A DNA stretch of 64,000 nucleotides from Undibacterium piscinae. GTDB lineage: Bacteria; Pseudomonadota; Gammaproteobacteria; Burkholderiales; Burkholderiaceae_D. Location: the NCBI GenBank assembly GCA_003970805.2, contig CP051152.1, positions 2,852,001-2,916,000 of the forward strand, given 5' to 3'. This document shows, in pieces, positions 62,065 through 64,000 of this stretch. The notes under the pieces were generated by a model. It was not told the origin of the DNA. It saw only the letters and a list, made by a program, of their open reading frames with translations, and made no database searches. The position numbers and the translations under genes were made by a program. Positions within the stretch are counted from its first letter, which is position 1; every line of letters starts with the position of its first letter.

Positions 62065-62292
62065 GCTAGCGTTCTGGAAAATAAAATATTGAAATTAATT
62101 TCAAATGTGTCAATATTATTGATAAAATGAAAGACTATAGCAATGACGCTTTTCACGATTTTTTTACTGATCACATTTACCGTAAGTCGATGGAAAGCCA
62201 TGCTGAATTTGGGTTTTGAGAGCTTGCTCTTAAATTTTTATGCGACACCCGTCCGTTTCGCCCGTCAGGGTGACGGACATATCTAGTTAGAG
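62065..62292 (+). repeat. Conserved leader block, copy 2
   Basis: Runs from GCTAGCGTTCTGG to CTAGTTAGAG, directly ahead of the gene at 62302. It is an inverted copy of 30613-30843. A conserved TTTCAA-18 bp-TAAAAT arrangement (about 62095-62130) could be a weak promoter towards the cassette. The block ends in GTTAGAG (62286-62292), a GTTRRR-type core. An open frame on the opposite strand is not conserved between copies. Confidence 0.78.
62286..62292 (+). repeat. Cassette boundary core GTTAGAG
   Basis: GTTAGAGAAC starts the cassette with gene 62302-62772. After the gene, GTTCTCTAGC (62780-62789) is the complement at nine of ten bases. This mirrors the R'/R'' relation of an integron cassette. 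The right core is followed by CTG and the GTAGGGTGGGCAC repeat. Confidence 0.7.
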
Positions 62293-62301
62293 AACCAATA
62301 C

Positions 62302-62772
62302 ATGCCATTTCCCTTCCAATTTATGCAAGATAATTTCTGGGCCTTGTACACGGTTGCCTTTGGCTGGATTGTTCTGGTTGCTATTGCATCAGTCTTATAT
62401 CGCAAAATCAAATCCAAACCAATGCGTATTGTGAAGCCAGAAAATTCCTTGTTCATGGAGCGATGGACGTCTGGCCGATCTCTACGTAACTTCGTCAGTC
62501 GCCTCGGGGGAGCAAGAAATTGCTTGTTTGTCGCTGTTACACGGAACGAACTGATTGTCCGTCCGCACTTCCCATTCACTATGTTTTTTCTTCCCGAAAT
62601 TTATGGACTTGAAATAGTCGTTCCTCGATCTGCCGTGCGAAGCGTTGAGATTAAGTCTGGATTACTTGGGAGTTCGGTTCTGTTAAATATTGATCGTTCG
62701 CCTGGCGAAAGTTTTAGACTTGAACTGCGTCTCAGAGCGCCAACTGAATTTGCGCAGGCAATGGTTTCATGA
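62302..62772 (+). CDS. Membrane-anchored hypothetical protein, cassette
   Basis: The product has 156 residues. One N-terminal membrane helix (FWALYTVAFGWIVLVAIASVLYRKI) is followed by a beta-rich domain (LGGARNCLFVAVTRNELIVRPHFPFTMFFLPEIYGLEIVVPRSAVRSVEI). The domain looks like the PH-like bPH/DUF-type family, but I am not sure. It is bounded by matching cores (GTTAGAG/CTCTAGC), as expected of a cassette. The gene ends only eight bases before the second core. Confidence 0.72.
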   Translation: MPFPFQFMQDNFWALYTVAFGWIVLVAIASVLYRKIKSKPMRIVKPENSLFMERWTSGRSLRNFVSRLGGARNCLFVAVTRNELIVRPHFPFTMFFLPEIYGLEIVVPRSAVRSVEIKSGLLGSSVLLNIDRSPGESFRLELRLRAPTEFAQAMVS

Positions 62773-62792
62773 GCGATCAGTTCTCTAGCCTG

Positions 62793-62929
62793 GTAGGGTG
62801 GGCACGTTTTTGTGCCCACGCAGAGATGAACCTACCGCTATGCATGGCCGTTTTGGTTTGATGGGTTTAAGGTGGTGTGTTGCTGCTTAAGCCTTACGCG
62901 TGGGCACGATGATGCTGTGCCCACCCTAC
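62793..62929 (+). repeat. GTAGGGTGGGCAC repeat, copy 6
   Basis: A complete copy: GTAGGGTGGGCACG to GTGCCCACCCTAC, with TGCCCACGCAGAGATGAACC near the gene-proximal end. It sits immediately after the right core of cassette 62302-62772 and before the attC right half at 62936-62983. Relative to the cassette it has the same orientation as copies 1 to 5. Confidence 0.88.
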
Positions 62930-62935
62930 GTACTG

Positions 62936-62983
62936 GTCGTTCGTGTGGGACGGCTGTGGCGCCCCACAACTCAAACGTTATGT
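62936..62983 (+). repeat. attC right half, interrupted by a repeat
   Basis: GTCGTTCGTGTGGG and CCCCACAACTCAAACG are nearly complementary, with the R' core GTTATGT at 62977-62983. This is the form of attC right-hand sites (AACTCAAACGTTA). The left core (CTCTAGC, 62783-62789) is 150 bases away because the GTAGGGTGGGCAC copy lies in between. Confidence 0.72.
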
Positions 62984-62989
62984 GTAGTG

Positions 62990-63274
62990 ATGACGATGAA
63001 TGATATTGATGGAAACGAAGTTGAAGTCGGGGACATTGTGCGTGTTTTGTCCATCAATGAAGATCTGTTGAAGAACTGCCTTACAGACGTTGAGCGCCCG
63101 CATCACGAGGCAATGATCAATAACGAATACCGAATTGATGAAATCGTGGAAAGCGGAATGAAAGTCAGCGTTTCCATCCAATGGGAGGAACCAGACGGCG
63201 TAGGCATTGGTGGCCTGTATATGTTCCCAAACGAATTTCGCTTAGTTAAGAAATGTTCACGTGAAAACACATAA
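62990..63274 (+). CDS. Small hypothetical protein, cassette
   Basis: The product has 94 residues: NDIDGNEVEVGDIVRVLSINEDLLKNCLTDVERPHHEAMINNEYRIDEI, VSVSIQWEEPDGVGIGGLYMFPNEFRLV. It looks like a soluble beta-barrel or KOW-like protein, without a known family. The gene starts 7 bases after core GTTATGTGT (62977-62985). After it stands ACACATAAC (63267-63275), the exact complement over 9 bases, overlapping its stop codon. This is the clearest single-gene cassette in the window. Confidence 0.8.
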   Translation: MTMNDIDGNEVEVGDIVRVLSINEDLLKNCLTDVERPHHEAMINNEYRIDEIVESGMKVSVSIQWEEPDGVGIGGLYMFPNEFRLVKKCSRENT

Positions 63275-63322
63275 CTCAATAATCGACTCAGACGCTTTGC
63301 CCCGGTCATTTCGGCGTTAGGT
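63269..63322 (+). repeat. attC recombination site
   Basis: The left core is ACATAAC (63269-63275) and the right core GTTAGGT (63316-63322), which pair at 6 of 7 bases. The 40 bases between (CTCAATAATCGACTCAGACG, TTTGCCCCGGTCATTTCGGC) form only a weak stem. At 54 bp it is at the short end for attC sites. It separates the genes 62990-63274 and 63329-63733. Confidence 0.72.
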
Positions 63323-63328
63323 TTCAGA

Positions 63329-63733
63329 ATGATCCGTCGCCTCTTCATTTCGCTTGTTTCCGTACTCCGGCTCGGCTGCGTTTCCTCCGCTGAGGACTCT
63401 GAGCTTGCTGGGAGAGTTGGTAAGTATCTAGACGCTGCTGGAGTAATACCATCAGACACGCGAAATGCCGATAGAACTCACTCGGGAAATATAGTCTATG
63501 TCGGCCCTGGAGTGAATGGGTCCCCGCATTTCACTTACTACGAAGTGACAGATCTGAAAGACATGCGAAAGCTAAAGGAGGCTGCCGAAATCGCGATGAA
63601 GGAGATTCCGGCGGTGCGAAAGATAACCTTGCACTTCATGGAAAAACAGGTGTTTCATCAGCAGCCAGACGGTTCGGGCTTTAGGGGGCGAGAAAAGGAG
63701 ATTGAAACAATTGTGGTACGGAGAGAGTCATGA
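63329..63733 (+). CDS. Hypothetical exported protein, cassette
   Basis: The product has 134 residues. The N-terminus (IRRLFISLVSVLRLGCVSSAED) looks like a lipoprotein or signal sequence. The mature part has FTYYEVTDLKDMRKLKEAAEIAMKEIPAVRKITLHFMEKQVF, a ferredoxin-like alpha/beta pattern. No family recognised. The gene starts 7 bases after core GTTAGGTTTC (63316). The matching complement AACCTAAC is at 63743-63750, ten bases after the stop codon. Confidence 0.75.
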   Translation: MIRRLFISLVSVLRLGCVSSAEDSELAGRVGKYLDAAGVIPSDTRNADRTHSGNIVYVGPGVNGSPHFTYYEVTDLKDMRKLKEAAEIAMKEIPAVRKITLHFMEKQVFHQQPDGSGFRGREKEIETIVVRRES

Positions 63734-63742
63734 GGCATCTGC

Positions 63743-63784
63743 AACCTAACTTTTCGGTCCACACGGACAAGCAACATCAAGCCT
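63743..63784 (+). repeat. attC left arm of cassette 63329-63733
   Basis: AACCTAAC, then TTTTCGGTCCACACGGACA with a GTCC/GGAC stem. The match to the cassette start core is eight bases. A GTAGGGTGGGAAC repeat begins at 63785, so the right half is lost or displaced. Confidence 0.68.
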
Positions 63785-63895
63785 GCTAGGGTGGGAACAT
63801 TTTTGTGCCCACGCAGAGACGATGAACCTACCGCGATGCATGGCCGTTTTGGTTTGATGGGGCGAATTGAGGTGTTGTTGTTTGTCGCTGCACAG
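63785..63895 (+). repeat. GTAGGGTGGGCAC repeat, truncated copy 7
   Basis: CTAGGGTGGGAACATTTTTG, GTGCCCACGCAGAGACGATG, CATGCATGG-type core (GCGATGCATGGCCG) and GGTTTGATGGGG, then decay after TTGAGGTGTTGTTG. The other end is missing. Orientation relative to the cassette is as in copies 1 to 6. Confidence 0.8.
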
Positions 63896-64000
63896 CTCCA
63901 ATAAGCGCATTTGCTGCGCAATTTATAGGCAGGGCCGGCTGATCTGCTTTGGCTAGGCATCATACGAAAATGGAATCAAGGTGGAAATGAATATTCGAGC

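Noticed and set aside
61992..62201. 69-codon minus-strand frame over the leader block (MAFHRLTVNVISKK...)
   Set aside because: The homologous block at 30.6 kb has indels and stops in this frame, so the frame is not conserved. The block is better seen as a non-coding leader or recombination site.
1..64000. Similar words near the two window ends (AAGGTGGAAAT at about 18 and 63978)
   Set aside because: Only about 11 bases match; the flanking DNA differs, so this is no evidence of a terminal repeat or circular molecule.
1..64000. tRNA, rRNA, riboswitch or CRISPR genes
   Set aside because: I looked for GTTCRANNC T-loops, rRNA-like stretches and regularly spaced repeats and saw none that held up by eye.

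Overview
The window looks like chromosomal DNA of a betaproteobacterium of the Burkholderiales, most probably Oxalobacteraceae close to Undibacterium. The basis is the gene order rsmB - DUF4390 - ntrY - short ntrX, the DUF1840, DUF3567 and DUF1161 proteins, a LytS/LytR pair, and the overall protein style. This placement is inference from family knowledge; no database was searched. No rRNA, tRNA or CRISPR array was seen.

Layout. 0-3.3 kb is a mobile-element graveyard: an IS1182-type transposase fragment, a frameshifted IS91-type transposase, the C-terminal end of a tyrosine recombinase, and hairpin repeats. 3.4-12 kb carries exported proteins: a broken metallophosphoesterase lipoprotein, an S9 peptidase, a DUF1800/DUF1501 pair split by a small transposed repeat, an M20 peptidase and a DUF1161 protein. 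12.2-18.7 kb holds an NTF2-like pseudogene, an EamA transporter, a GAF-PAS hybrid histidine kinase and a LytS/LytR system. 18.7-28 kb is housekeeping: MFS, DUF1840, lipase-like hydrolase, rsmB, DUF4390, ntrY/ntrX, DUF3567. 28-33.4 kb has a GNAT, a uracil-DNA glycosylase family protein and a Fur-box TonB receptor.

30.3-38.1 kb (minus strand) and 62.0-64.0 kb (plus strand) are accessory. Small unrelated genes lie in one orientation, separated by attC-like sites and by several families of short repeats. Several genes are bounded by a GTTRRRY-type core at the start and a matching complementary core at the end, which is the signature of integron gene cassettes. No integron integrase is in the window. 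A ~140-bp GTAGGGTGGGCAC repeat sits directly downstream of most cassette genes, always in the same orientation relative to the cassette, usually inside what remains of the attC site. This is the most interesting structure in the window.

38.6-40.9 kb is a decaying stretch: a GNAT fragment, an aspartate kinase with four frameshifts, and a truncated MFS drug transporter. 41-52.7 kb has an AraC regulator, a zinc metallopeptidase, a rhodanese, a second DUF1800/DUF1501 pair, a regulator/PLP-lyase operon, a glutamate/aspartate binding protein and a diheme cytochrome. 52.9-62 kb includes a ferredoxin-reductase-AlkB triple fusion with a divergent AraC regulator, a CadC-like TPR regulator, a truncated haemoglobin, a fused osmolyte binding protein/permease, and an EgtB/SenA-like enzyme.

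An unusual number of genes carry single-base frameshifts, several of them in homopolymer runs. Some may be sequencing errors rather than real decay; each is flagged.
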